Shown: in pieces, positions 20,679 through 30,149 of the stretch | Position numbering within the stretch: position 1 is the first letter of the stretch | How the letters are laid out: the number at the start of each line of letters is the position of its first letter | NCBI GenBank assembly: GCA_031282725.1 | Contig: JAITDD010000044.1 | Location: 1 to 44,073 of the forward strand | Length of the DNA stretch: 44,073 nucleotides | Direction of reading: 5' to 3' | Origin: Mycoplasmataceae bacterium | Lineage (GTDB): Bacteria > Bacillota_I > Bacilli_A > Mycoplasmatales > Mycoplasmoidaceae | The notes under the pieces: generated by a model | The model's database searches: none | What the model saw: only the letters and a program-made list of their open reading frames with translations | Told to the model about the DNA's origin: nothing | Made by a program: the position numbers and the translations under genes

Positions 20679-20894
20679 ATGAAAACATATTTAAATCAAA
20701 AAATGGATAAAATCGTAGTAGTTATCCTTGCGATTATTCCTTTCACTAGTTGAATTTTAGGCGGAATAACAAGAATTATGAACAAACACTATATTGCCGG
20801 AGTTTTACAATTATTACTTATTGGCGAAATTGTTTTTTGAATTATCGATATCTTTTCTTCTATTAAATATGGCAAATTAAAATATTTTATCTAG
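20679..20894 (+). CDS. Small membrane protein, TM2-like
   Basis: A 71-residue protein with two hydrophobic segments: VVVILAIIPFTSWILGGI and AGVLQLLLIGEIVFWIIDIF. The second part (KHYIAGVLQLLLIGEIVFWIID) resembles the TM2 domain (FYxGxxxxGxLQLL...WxxID). Two TGA-Trp codons. It ends 9 bases before the pnuC start and is probably cotranscribed with it. Function unknown. Confidence 0.65.
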
Positions 20895-20903
20895 AATAAA
20901 AAT

Positions 20904-21692
20904 ATGAATCTTATCGCAAAGTTCAAATCTTATTCCAAATATTCCGTTTCCTTATTTAGTGTTAATTTTACTGGATGTGTTGCTTATTTAGCAATATTCT
21001 ATTTAATGATTAAACCTGAAAACTGGGTTGATATCGCTTCTCCTATTATTTCAGTATTAGCTTGTTTAACTAATTTAGCTTGCCTTATCCTTTTGGCAAA
21101 GAAGAAAATATCTAACTTTTATTATGGAGCTACTGCTGTGGTATTTTTTATGTTTATTAGTTGGATCACAAATAATTATGGTAGTTTTATTCTAAACTTC
21201 TATTATCTTATCATGAATATTCTAAGTATTTTTGTTTGAAAGAAGAGTATTGGAAAAGATACTAATAAAGAAATAACATCATTAAGTTTAAAAAAAACCA
21301 ACTTCATTTTAATCATTATTGGAGCTGTTGTTATTAGTGTCGGAATTATGTTTATTCTTACAATTGATTCTGTTTTACATTTCTTTGGTGATACTTCGTA
21401 CGCTAAAAACGAAATCTTTTGAATAAAACACTATTTAAACTCACTAGCATTAACTATTTCGATAATTGCGATGCTTTTTGCTACATTACACATAAGACAG
21501 CAATGGGTAATGTGAATGGTTTCGAATGGTGCGACAATATCTATGTGAATAATCAATATTATCCAATTCTCTGATGAAGGCAACACTAAAATGCTTCTTA
21601 CAAGCTCATTCACATTGTTTACATACTTATTTAGTTGTGTAAACTCTGTTTTTGGATATATGAATTGAAAGAAACTAAATCTTGCTTCTTAG
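20904..21692 (+). CDS. pnuC: PnuC-family nicotinamide riboside transporter
   Basis: A 262-residue membrane protein with about seven hydrophobic segments. PnuC-like features are NWVDIASPIISVLACLTNLA, CLILLAKKKISNFYYGA, the NYGSFILNFYYLIMNI segment, and IRQQWVMWMVSNGATISMWII near the C-terminus (PnuC: EQWxLWxxVNxxSxxLW). It would take up nicotinamide riboside (or a related vitamin) for NAD synthesis, which suits a mollicute with little biosynthesis; the exact substrate is not certain. Four TGA-Trp codons are needed. Its last 18 bases overlap the end of the convergent flavoprotein gene. Confidence 0.8.
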
Positions 21693-22571
21693 ATTCGATA
21701 TTATTTTATCAACTTCTTCCATTCCAGAAGCAATCTTATATTCCTTTTTTCCAAAACAGCAATCCCCTGCTGCATAAACGTTGTTAATATTAGTTTGTTG
21801 ATTTTTATCAATAATAATCTTGTCTTGTTTAGTTTTGTATTTTAATAGATGAGTTATTGGTTCAAGGTTTAAACCAAAAAAAACAAATAGATAGTCATAA
21901 GGAACAAGTTCTTCTTTTTTAGTTTCGTTATGAAAAATATGTAGGATGTTGTTTTGTGCTTTTTTTATCGAATAATTTAAATATTTCTTTACATTAGGCT
22001 TTGTATCACGATTATTGCGAAATTCTGGTCTTCTATATACTATTGTGACGTCTTGTGTAATCTCTTCCAATTGGTCGGCCCAATCAACAGCGCTATCTCC
22101 TCCTCCTAAAACAATAAGTTTCTTTTGTTTAAAATCATCTTTATTTGTGATTTGGTAGAAAATATTAGAAGTATTATCTGTTTCGAAATCTATCTTTTTC
22201 GGTTCTGCTTTTCCTACTCCTATACAAATAACGATCGACTTGCATTTTATTTGTTTATCATTATTTTTAAATAAAATGGTGAATTGATTAGCTTTCTTAT
22301 CATTTTTAATATTTTTTATTTCACTATTAGTTAATATGTTTTGTTCGATACTTTTTTTTAAGTTTTTAACAATATCACTTGACATTATTGAATGATGATT
22401 CGGATAATCGTAAACTTTTTTTTGTGGATAGAAGGATGTTATTTGTCCACCGATATCATGACTTTTTTCAATAATGAGGAAACTAAGATTATTTTTTTTA
22501 CATTGATTTCCGCAATATAATCCAATAGGACCAGCACCAATAATGACACAGTCCAAGATTGGTTCCAACAT
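21675..22571 (-). CDS. Ferredoxin/flavodoxin-NADP(+) reductase, thioredoxin-reductase-like
   Basis: A 298-residue two-nucleotide-domain flavoprotein. FAD binding: DCVIIGAGPIGLYCG (residues 7-21), GGQITSFYPQKKVYDYP, and the C-terminal NVYAAGDCC. NADPH binding: LIVLGGGDSAVDWA with YRRPEFR downstream. The CxxC redox pair of thioredoxin reductase is missing, as in type 2 ferredoxin-NADP reductases (YumC-like). It would pass electrons from NADPH to a ferredoxin, flavodoxin or another small acceptor. TATAAT lies 6 bases before the ATG. Confidence 0.85.
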   Translation of the reverse strand: MLEPILDCVIIGAGPIGLYCGNQCKKNNLSFLIIEKSHDIGGQITSFYPQKKVYDYPNHHSIMSSDIVKNLKKSIEQNILTNSEIKNIKNDKKANQFTILFKNNDKQIKCKSIVICIGVGKAEPKKIDFETDNTSNIFYQITNKDDFKQKKLIVLGGGDSAVDWADQLEEITQDVTIVYRRPEFRNNRDTKPNVKKYLNYSIKKAQNNILHIFHNETKKEELVPYDYLFVFFGLNLEPITHLLKYKTKQDKIIIDKNQQTNINNVYAAGDCCFGKKEYKIASGMEEVDKIISNLRSKI

Positions 22572-22577
22572 AGTTAG

Positions 22578-22583
22578 ATTATA
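22578..22583 (-). promoter_or_regulatory. -10 box of the flavoprotein gene
   Basis: TATAAT on the minus strand ends 6 bases before ATG 22571. Confidence 0.6.
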
Positions 22584-22633
22584 TTTTTTGTGTAATATTT
22601 GTTTCTAAAAAAGGGACTATCTTTAAAAGTGTC

Positions 22634-22653
22634 AAAACGTTGGGAGGGTTTAT
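22634..22653. repeat. Dispersed 20-bp repeat, copy 2
   Basis: AAAACGTTGGGAGGGTTTAT, two differences from 10598-10617. It lies about 62 bases upstream of the flavoprotein start. Confidence 0.4.
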
Positions 22654-22913
22654 TCTTGCAACAGAAAGATTTGAATTTTATCAAAGTGGTAACTGTATCA
22701 TCCATGAATTTTTGAAATAGTCTATCTACAAACTGGTTATTAGAAAAATCTGAACTGTAATATTACTTCAAATTAAACTCTTTTAGTGCTATTTTTTTTA
22801 ATTCTTCATCTATATACGATTATGCTTCATTTGGAACTTTCTTAATTTTCCTTCTCCCTCTTAAAATCCCTAAAAAGTTAACTTTTTGTTTTTTTCTCGC
22901 TATATATATATGT

Positions 22914-23477
22914 ATGGTTAGTTACATAATTGCGAAAATAATCTCGATAAATAAGTGTTCAATTACAGTTGAAAATAACTTTGTTGGTTACAATATTTTG
23001 GTAAACAATAAAGAAAGATTCGAAATTGGAAAGTTCAGAAAAATATTCCTTTACAAAAATATTTCTATTAATAGTAATAAGATAGTGGAAGAAATGTTTG
23101 GATTTGAAAATTATGAGCAAAAAGAATTATTTTTGAAGCTTTTACAAATAAGTGGGATAGGATGCAAAACGAGTATGCAGATCATTTCACATGGATGTGA
23201 GCTTATTAAACAATTGATATCTAATAACGATATTGAAGGATTAAGCAAATTGAAAGGAATAAGTTTAAAGGTTGCGAAATCATTATGCGAAAATATCGAA
23301 CACTCCGAAACAAAAAGCGATGAAGGAAACTTTGCGGAAGCGTTTAAGGCTTTATTAACATTAGGTTACCCGCAAATGGATGTGCAAAAAGCTTTACAAG
23401 CGATAAATACTAAACAACCTGATGTTAGTGATATTATTAGTGATGCGATCAGATGAATTGCACAATGTATATCCTAA
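22914..23477 (+). CDS. ruvA: Holliday junction branch migration complex subunit RuvA
   Basis: A 187-residue protein. The N-terminal OB-fold starts MVSYIIAKIISINKCSITVE; the helix-hairpin-helix parts are LLQISGIGCKTSMQII (about 77-92) and LSKLKGISLKVAKSL (about 113-127); the C-terminal domain includes EAFKALLTLGYPQMDVQKAL. Reading the TGA at 23454 as Trp extends the protein to TAA 23475-23477 (RWIAQCIS). RuvA tetramers bind the junction and load RuvB. The end overlaps the start of ruvB, so both are made together. Confidence 0.93.
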
Positions 23478-24382
23478 GACCAACCAACCTCGCAGAATTT
23501 TGTGGAAAAGAAGATATTAAACGTAATTTAACTATTTTCATCGAATCCGCTAAAAAACAGAACAAGACTTTAGATCATATGCTTTTATATGGTTTGCCTG
23601 GAACTGGAAAGACTTCACTTGCAATGATTATTGCAAATGAACTAGGCAAGAAAATAAAAATCATTCAAGGAAATAGCATTAATAGACCTGCTGACTTAAC
23701 AAATTTGTTTTTAAGTATCGGAGAAGGAGATATAGTGTTTATTGATGAAATTCACGGTATTAATAAGAACGTGGTGGAACTTTTGTTTTCGGCAATGGAA
23801 GATTATTCGATAGATTTAGCGATAGGAAAAGATTTCAATACTAAGGTTACAAGAATAAAATTGCCTCACTTCACTCTTATAGGAGCAACAACAAAATTCG
23901 GAAAACTTCAATTACCATTGGAAGAAAGGTTCGGAATTGTATTTAACTTGAAGGAATATTCTATTGAAGAGATAAAAAGTATTTTACAACTAAATTGCAA
24001 AAAAATGGATTTTGTATTAACGGAACAAGAAATAACTAAGATTGCCCAAAATTCAAAATCTATTCCAAGAAATGCTATTAAAATATTAAAACGAGTCTAT
24101 GATTTTAAACTAAATGATGGCTCTATTTCTATCGAAACAATCTTAAAAAATATCAAGATTATCGACGGTTTGACAGAAGATGATATAATTTATTTGAGAT
24201 TATTAAGTAACAGCAAAAGGCCTATTGGTGTGAAAACAATTTCTAGCATCACTAACATTGAACTAGAAACGATCGAAAACAAAATTGAGCCTTTTTTGTT
24301 ATCTAATTTTTTTGTATCCAAAAATTCTTCAGGAAGAGAAATTTTGGAAAAAGGAAAGGAGTTTTTGCGACAATTGAAATAA
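23465..24382 (+). CDS. ruvB: Holliday junction branch migration ATPase RuvB
   Basis: A 305-residue AAA+ ATPase. I chose ATG 23465 because RuvB proteins begin close to (Y)LRPxxLxEFxGxxxIK, here MYILRPTNLAEFCGKEDIK; an ATG four codons earlier is also in frame. Walker A is GLPGTGKTS, Walker B VFIDEIHGI, sensor 1 IGATTKFGKL, arginine finger region EERFGI, and the C-terminal winged helix ends SSGREILEKGKEFL. It drives branch migration at Holliday junctions with RuvA. The next gene overlaps its 3' end. Confidence 0.95.
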   Translation: MYILRPTNLAEFCGKEDIKRNLTIFIESAKKQNKTLDHMLLYGLPGTGKTSLAMIIANELGKKIKIIQGNSINRPADLTNLFLSIGEGDIVFIDEIHGINKNVVELLFSAMEDYSIDLAIGKDFNTKVTRIKLPHFTLIGATTKFGKLQLPLEERFGIVFNLKEYSIEEIKSILQLNCKKMDFVLTEQEITKIAQNSKSIPRNAIKILKRVYDFKLNDGSISIETILKNIKIIDGLTEDDIIYLRLLSNSKRPIGVKTISSITNIELETIENKIEPFLLSNFFVSKNSSGREILEKGKEFLRQLK

Positions 24383-24807
24383 AAGATTATAAAATACCGT
24401 ATGCTTTATTGACACCTCAACAAAAGAAGTGATATATTAATTCTAAAATATTGAATAAGAATATCATTGAATTGGAGAAGCAAGATAATGAACTTGAGAA
24501 GTACATAGTGCATAAGATCTATGAAGATTTACGAGTTCTTTTTGAAGAAATAATGAAAGAGAAAAACCAAATCGATAAAATGGATGATGATTTTAATGAT
24601 ATTGAAATTGATTTTGAAGAAGAGCAAAAAATATTCACAAGAGACGAAATGAACAGATGCTACAAGTTTGTACCTCAGGCTTTTTACAATAAATTCCAAA
24701 AAAAATGATACTTTAATCACATCATTGATAATAACAATGTTATGATGAAAATAGAAAAATTCATTGCAAACGGTTATTCTTTAACTGAAAAAAAAGAAGA
24801 GGAGTAA
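24373..24807 (+). CDS. Small charged protein downstream of ruvB, start uncertain
   Basis: An open frame up to 144 residues that stops at TAA 24805. There is no ATG near the 5' end; ATT 24373 after GGAAAGGAG, or TTG at 24409 or 24451, could start it. The sequence KDYKIPYALLTPQQKKWYINSKILNKN followed by a long acidic helix (DDDFNDIEIDFEEEQK) and QAFYNKFQKKWYF looks like a folded cytoplasmic protein. Overlap with ruvB suggests it belongs to the same operon and perhaps the same repair process. I do not recognise it. Confidence 0.6.
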
Positions 24808-24867
24808 TCTTTTAGTTTCATTCTTAAAAAAGTAATAAAATATCATTTACTTATATTTATAAAAAAC

Positions 24868-24873
24868 TATAAT
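24868..24873 (+). promoter_or_regulatory. -10 box of era
   Basis: TATAAT ends 6 bases before ATG 24880. TTTACT at 24846-24851 could be a weak -35 (16-base spacer). Confidence 0.6.
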
Positions 24874-24879
24874 TTATGT

Positions 24880-25743
24880 ATGAAAAAACTAAAAACAGGA
24901 TATGTTGGAATAATTGGAAAACCAAATGCTGGTAAATCTACATTAATCAATACAATTATGAAAAGAAAGGTATCAATTACTTCTTACAAGCCACAAACCA
25001 CAAGGAAACAAATTACCGCATTGTATAATGATTCTTCTTCCTCAATCATTTTTATCGACACTCCTGGTTTCCACATTCCGCATAATGAGTTTGATAAATT
25101 TATGAATAAAGAAGTAAAATCTGTCTATAAAACTGTTGATTGCTTACTTTACCTATTTGATCCCACTAAAGAATTTGATGAAGAGGACGATGAATTAATC
25201 AAAAGCATCAATGATTTTAATGTGAAGAATATTATTTTAGTTCTTTCTAAACAAGATATTTCAAGCACAAAAAAGAATCAATATAGTATAGGAGTTTTAA
25301 AACAAAAAATATCATTTGACGAAGTTGTTGAAGTCTCTTCTATGAAAAACGAAAATATCGATAAATTACTTACTTTAATCAAAACCAAACTTCCTTTAGG
25401 AGATAAGGCTTTTAGTAAAATCGAAGATGATGATAATTTTGTAATCACCGAAATCATCCGTGAACAAATAATCTTTAATACAAAAAAAGAAGTCCCTTAT
25501 TCTGTTTATGTCGAAATTGAACAAAAAAAATTCGAGGATAATATCTTTCATATTAGTGCCGTAATTAACGTCGAGAAAGAAAGCCAAAAACCAATACTAA
25601 TAGGTAAAGGTGGACAAATGATTAAAAAAATCGGAGTTTTATCAAGAAAAGAACTTTTAAATATCTACGATTGCAAAATAAATCTAAAATTATTTGTAAA
25701 AACTACTCCTAATTGAAGAAATGATCTAAAATTAATCAGATAG
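24880..25743 (+). CDS. era: GTPase Era
   Basis: A 287-residue GTPase that binds 16S rRNA during small-subunit assembly. G1 is GKPNAGKST (residues 13-21), the switch 1 region TSYKPQTTRKQ (G2), G3 DTPGFH, and the G4 position reads SKQD instead of the usual NKxD. The C-terminal KH domain includes EVPYSVYVEIEQ, INVEKESQKPILIGKGGQMIKKIG and LKLFVKTTPNWR. The Trp in PNWR is TGA. The N-to-S change at G4 keeps the Asp that recognises guanine, so GTP specificity is probably kept. Confidence 0.93.
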
Positions 25744-25752
25744 TTTTAAAAA

Positions 25753-25770
25753 AAGATATTCTATTATCTT
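25753..25770. terminator. Hairpin between convergent era and AAA_14 genes
   Basis: AAGATA-TTCTAT-TATCTT forms a 6-bp stem with a 6-base loop, flanked by an A-run on the plus-strand 5' side (T-run for the minus-strand transcript). Weak and AT-rich, so only a tentative bidirectional terminator. Confidence 0.3.
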
Positions 25771-26983
25771 ACTCCAACAATCATTTTATTAAGTTTTTGT
25801 AGTAAATTGATTCAACAAATTTTTCTTCTTCATCAAGTGATAAAAGAATTTTCTTTGTTGCGCCAGATGCGTTGCTTAAATTATCTATTTCTCTTTTTTG
25901 ATTGTTTATATTAATCTCTTTAGTTACTTGAATATAAATTTTTTCATCATTTTTAATCGCGATAAAGTCGATTTCGTTGCGATTATTCTTTCCAATATAG
26001 ACAATATAATCTCTTCGTAATAATTCAAAATATACAATATTCTCCAATAAGAATCCCAGATTTTCTTTGTAGTTTGAAAGGAATATATTGCGAAATGAAT
26101 GATCATTAACGTAATATTTGTAATCAGTCTTTAAAATCAAATTTCCTTTTAAATCGTAACGATTAACCTTATAAAGTTGAAACGAATTGCAAAAAGATTC
26201 GATTATTTCTTCAAGTAATTCATTGTATATTGTGATATTATTTTGTTTTAAATTGTTTCTAATACTATTAACACTGGTACTATTACCACATTGTGTATAA
26301 ATATATTTTTTTATGTTAGTTAATAATACATTATTAACATTGATTTTTTTCTCAAATAATGAATAAGCAATATCTTTAACTAAAATATCGCTATCTATAC
26401 TCGAAATATATTGATTTATTTCGTTTTCTTGAAAATTTAAAAAGCTAACGAACGGCATACCCCCAAATTTTAAGTATAAATCAAAACTTTCATAATGTGA
26501 AATTTTATCTTTGTGATAATTTTGATAAAATTCTTTAAACGAGAATGGAAAAACATAAATTGGAATCGTTCTTCCAGTTAACAATGTTGAGCGTTTATTA
26601 TCCAATAAAAATGAATTGGAACCGGTAATGTATAAATCGATATTTGTTTTTTTATAAAAAGTACTAATTATTGATTCAAATTTTTCTACTTTTTGAATTT
26701 CATCGAGAAAAATATAAATTTTTTTATTATTTTTGAATTTGTTTATTTTGTCATTTAAAAAATCAAACAAGTTTTTTGCGTTTAATAAATTTTCATTAGA
26801 AAAATCTTCAAAATCAATGTAAATGATTTGTTTTTTATCGATATTTAGATTTTCGATTAAATGATCTATATATTGAATAACAATATTTGATTTGCCACTT
26901 CTTCTTATTCCAACAATTGCTTTTGCGATCGGTAAATCTTTATACCGTAATAACTGTTCTATATATTTTTTACGAACAAACAT
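25769..26983 (-). CDS. AAA_14/DUF4143 ATPase, intact
   Basis: A 404-residue ATPase. Walker A is VGIRRSGKSN (about residues 24-33), Walker B IYIFLDEIQKV, then YITGSNSFLL (sensor 1), LTGRTIPIYVFPFSFKEFY (DUF4143 transition), FGGMPFV, and the C-terminal nuclease-like core FLLENIVYFELLRRDYIVYIG...NEIDFIAIKNDEKIYIQVTKE with the E-x-D...Q/E-V-K pattern of the restriction-like fold. The reading continues four codons past a TGA (Trp) to TAA. Function in cells is unknown; family members are common in host-associated bacteria. Two direct repeats overlap its promoter (26996-27067). Confidence 0.9.
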
Positions 26984-26989
26984 AAAAAT

Positions 26990-26995
26990 ATTATA
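26990..26995 (-). promoter_or_regulatory. -10 box of the AAA_14 ATPase gene
   Basis: TATAAT on the minus strand, 6 bases before ATG 26983; the region upstream is filled by the tandem repeat. Confidence 0.6.
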
Positions 26996-27067
26996 TACAA
27001 GTTTTTCGGAAATATTTGAAAAAGTTGCATTATACTACAAGTTTTTCGGAAATATTTGAAAAAGTTG
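26996..27067. repeat. Two 32-bp direct repeats, each an imperfect palindrome
   Basis: The same 32 bases (TACAAGTTTTTCGGAAATAT then TTGAAAAAGTTG) occur at 26996-27027 and 27036-27067, a 40-base period with 8-base spacer. Within each copy CAAGTTTTTC and GAAAAAGTTG are inverted repeats (9 of 10 pairs) around a 10-base centre. One copy lies in the -35/-10 spacer, so it is a good candidate operator for the ATPase gene. Confidence 0.8.
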
Positions 27068-27121
27068 TTGTAGACATTTAAATCTTTAAAAAAAGGTTTA
27101 AAATATACTATAAATAGCCTA

Positions 27122-29998
27122 TTAACTCACATTTTCCACAGTAATCGTATTCCCTGCTTTTTTTAATGAAAAAATATGAGTCTTCGCATCTTCTAATAAA
27201 GAACCGTATTTTGCATAGACAGGAGGTCAGAGAATTAATTTTATGCTCGCTGTTTCATCATAAACTGATAAAAAACACATTTTAGCTCCATACTTTGTTG
27301 TTGTGATTCTAGAAGAAGAAATCTTGGCAATGGTTTTAAAAGAAGCATCTTCAGCATTGTTGATAAAAATAAGTGATTTTAAACTCGCATCTTTCATTCT
27401 TTCTTTTAAAAAGAAGTCGTCGGTTTTGTATTTTGTGAAGTCATATCCAATTAATTCAATCTGCTTTTTCGCATAAATTTTTATGTCTTCTTCATTTACT
27501 TCCTGTGGCACGAGATTTGGCGAAAATAAAAAAGTACCATCCTTTAATAAGGTTTTAGTTTTGTTAATTATTTCTTCGAGATTGGAAAGAATAAATTTTT
27601 TATTCGGTTCTATTTCATCAAAAGCTCCGGCATACACAAGGATTTCAATTGTGCTTTGGGTTATAGAATTGTTAACAAGAATATTAAAAATAGAATATAA
27701 ATCATTTTTTATAATCTTTTTTTGTGCTTGAATAATCTTTTCGCTCATTACACTTCCTAAACCTTTAATCTGGGCGAATCCGAAAAGAATTTTCCCTTCA
27801 TATATTGAAAAATCTGTTGTAGAATGAAGAATACTTGGTTTTAAAACTTCAATATTCATTTTCTTTGCTTCATTAATATATTCATTAACCTTTTCGTTTC
27901 CACCTGAATAAGATAAAAGCACAGTAATAAATTCGAGTGGATAATAAAACTTAAGATAAGCCATTTCATACGAAAGCAAAGCGTAACATAAAGAGTGAGA
28001 ATGGTTAAAACCATATCCAGTAAATTTCTCTAAATAAGAGTAAATGTTTTCAATTTGTTCTTTAGAATAATTGTTTAACAAAGCATCTTCAAAAAACTGA
28101 GCTTTATATTTTTTTAATTCTTCAATTTTCTTTTTCGAAATTATTCGACGAAATATATCAGCTTTCCCATATGTATAGTTTGCAGTTATTTTGATTAATT
28201 CGATTATTTGTTCTTGATAAATAGGGACATTGTATGTGGAACTTAAAACTTTTTTAAAAGAATCGTTTATATATTTGATTTCTTGTGGATTTTTTTTATT
28301 TTCAAGATAAAGTTTCATATTCTCGACGGCCCCAGGACGGTATAAGGCAAGTACAACGGAAAGATCCTCCAAATTCTTAGGTTTTACTTTCATAACTGTT
28401 TTAATCATTCCATCACTTTCTAATTGAAAAATTCCAACAGTATCTCCAGAACTGATTTGACTGAAAACGTCACTATTATCTTTTTCAATATCGTCTAAAT
28501 CAATACTAATATTTTTTGTTTTTTGGATTAAGTTTACAACATTTTTGATGATTGTTAAATTACTCAAACCTAAAACATCCATTTTCACTAATCCTAACTT
28601 TTCCAAAACATTTCCTTCATACTGGATTAAAGTCTTATTATTTTCAACACAAAGAGTTGGAACGATATTATTTAATGGCGAGCCACATATAACGATTCCT
28701 GCCGCATGTAAACCAGTGTTACGGGGGAAATTAACTATCTTTTGCGCTAAAGAAAAGAGCTGAGAAAATGATAATGATTCTTTTTTTATCTTTTCACTTT
28801 GTTCAATCGCTTTTTCTAAGTTACTGTCTTCAATTTGAATAGTGAATAATGAGGTAATGTTTTTTATTATTGGTAAACCTATTTTTAATATTCGACCAAT
28901 ATCGGTTAGAGCCATTTTTGATTTCATTCTCTGGAAAGTGATGATATATCCGACATTTTCATTAGAATACTTTTCGAATAAATAATTAATTACTTCGTTT
29001 CGTCTCGAATCTTCTACATCAACGTCTATATCAGGCATGTCGTTTCTTTCAATATTTAAAAATCTTTCGAAAATAAGATTATTTTTTATCGGGTCAATTT
29101 TGGTAATATTTAACAAATAAGCAACGAAACACCCCCCGACACTTCCTCTTCCAGGACCGATATAGATATCATTTTTCCTAGCTCATTTAATGTAATCTTG
29201 CACTACTAAAAAATAGTTAGAAAAGCCCATTTTATCGATAACACTTAATTCATATTCGAGTCTTTTCGCATACACAGGATCGTTATTTTTATTAATAATG
29301 TTAAGCTTTTGTAAACATAAATTCTTAAGATCAAAGGAAGCATTAGTAGAAAAAATAGGAAAGTTCATTGCATCTTTTTGAGATATTGATATATTAACCA
29401 TTTTAACAAGCTCATTCAAATTATCTTTTTGGGTTTTTGAATATATGTCTTCAAATTGTTCCTTTGTGTAAAAATGCGGTGTTTTTGGTATTATATCATC
29501 ACTTATTTCTTCTAATGTTAAGGAATTTTTAATCGCATACAAAATTTTAACGATTTCATAATCCTCCTCTTTAATGCAAAAATTTTCTTTTATCGCAAGT
29601 TCTTCTTTTACATAAAAACGGAAGCAATTATTTTTTAGTTTTTCGTTATTTTTGTTTTTGTAACTAATAACAATCAGTTCTTTTAAAAGTTCGTAAATTT
29701 TATCTTGTTCATTTTTACTGGAATAATAGGAGATTTGATACAAGTTTTTTAAACCGTTATTGTTATTTGCAATTAATATAATAGTGTCGTTAAAAAAATC
29801 TATTTGTAGTCCGATTATTGGCTTTAAATTATTTTTAATGCAAAGGTTATAAAACTCCAAAGTTCCGAACATAGTATCGATATCGATTAAAGAAGCATAA
29901 GGAATATTATTTTGCAAGGAATTTTCAATAATATCTTCCAATTTTATTGCGCTTTTCATTAAAGAGTAATAAGAATGATTTAAGAAATTAATAAACAC
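27122..29998 (-). CDS. dnaE: DNA polymerase III alpha subunit, DnaE type
   Basis: A 958-residue polymerase, short for DnaE. The N-terminal PHP domain is present but its metal ligands look lost (NHSYYSLMKS instead of HxHSxYSLLD). GPGRGSVGG (about residue 280) and PDIDVDVEDSRR (about 321-332) form the polymerase active site, followed by FQRMKSKMALTDIGRIL, HAAGIVI and GIFQLES; the C-terminal region has tandem HhH-type IKGLGSVMSEKI and an OB fold (IAKISSSRITTTKYGAKMCFLSV). The start codon is GTG 29998, and TATAAT lies 6 bases upstream. TGA-Trp codons at two places join the reading. In mollicutes DnaE usually works beside PolC. Confidence 0.95.
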
Positions 29999-30004
29999 TA
30001 TTCA

Positions 30005-30010
30005 ATTATA
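30005..30010 (-). promoter_or_regulatory. -10 box of dnaE
   Basis: TATAAT on the minus strand, 6 bases before the GTG start; leaderless translation from GTG is predicted. Confidence 0.6.
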
Positions 30011-30149
30011 TTTTTAAAAAAATAGGGCAAAGAAATAAAGGAAAAATTAGTGCTAAAAAAGAAACGATTTTAGTGAAAAAATATATATAAATATATATAA
30101 TTACATAAGTCTTGCTAAATCATTTTTTGATTCGCAATTCGGTTAAAAT

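Larger units (their letters stand above)
22572..22913. other. Intergenic region with remnant sequence
   Basis: 342 bases without an intact gene. It carries the second TGGGAGGGTTTAT repeat (22634-22653). On the minus strand a broken reading frame (RGRRKIKKVPNEA, stop, SYIDEELKKIALKEFNLK, at about 22770-22865) could be a transposase or regulator relic. TATATATATA just before ATG 22914 is the likely ruvA -10 region. Confidence 0.45.

Noticed and set aside
26996-27067. Short repeat array considered as CRISPR
   Set aside because: Only two copies with an 8-base spacer, palindromic, at a promoter, no cas genes in the window.
27129-27145. TTTTCCACA resembling a DnaA box
   Set aside because: It is a single site inside the 3' end of dnaE; no cluster of boxes or AT-rich unwinding region, and none was seen near parE/dnaA-like.
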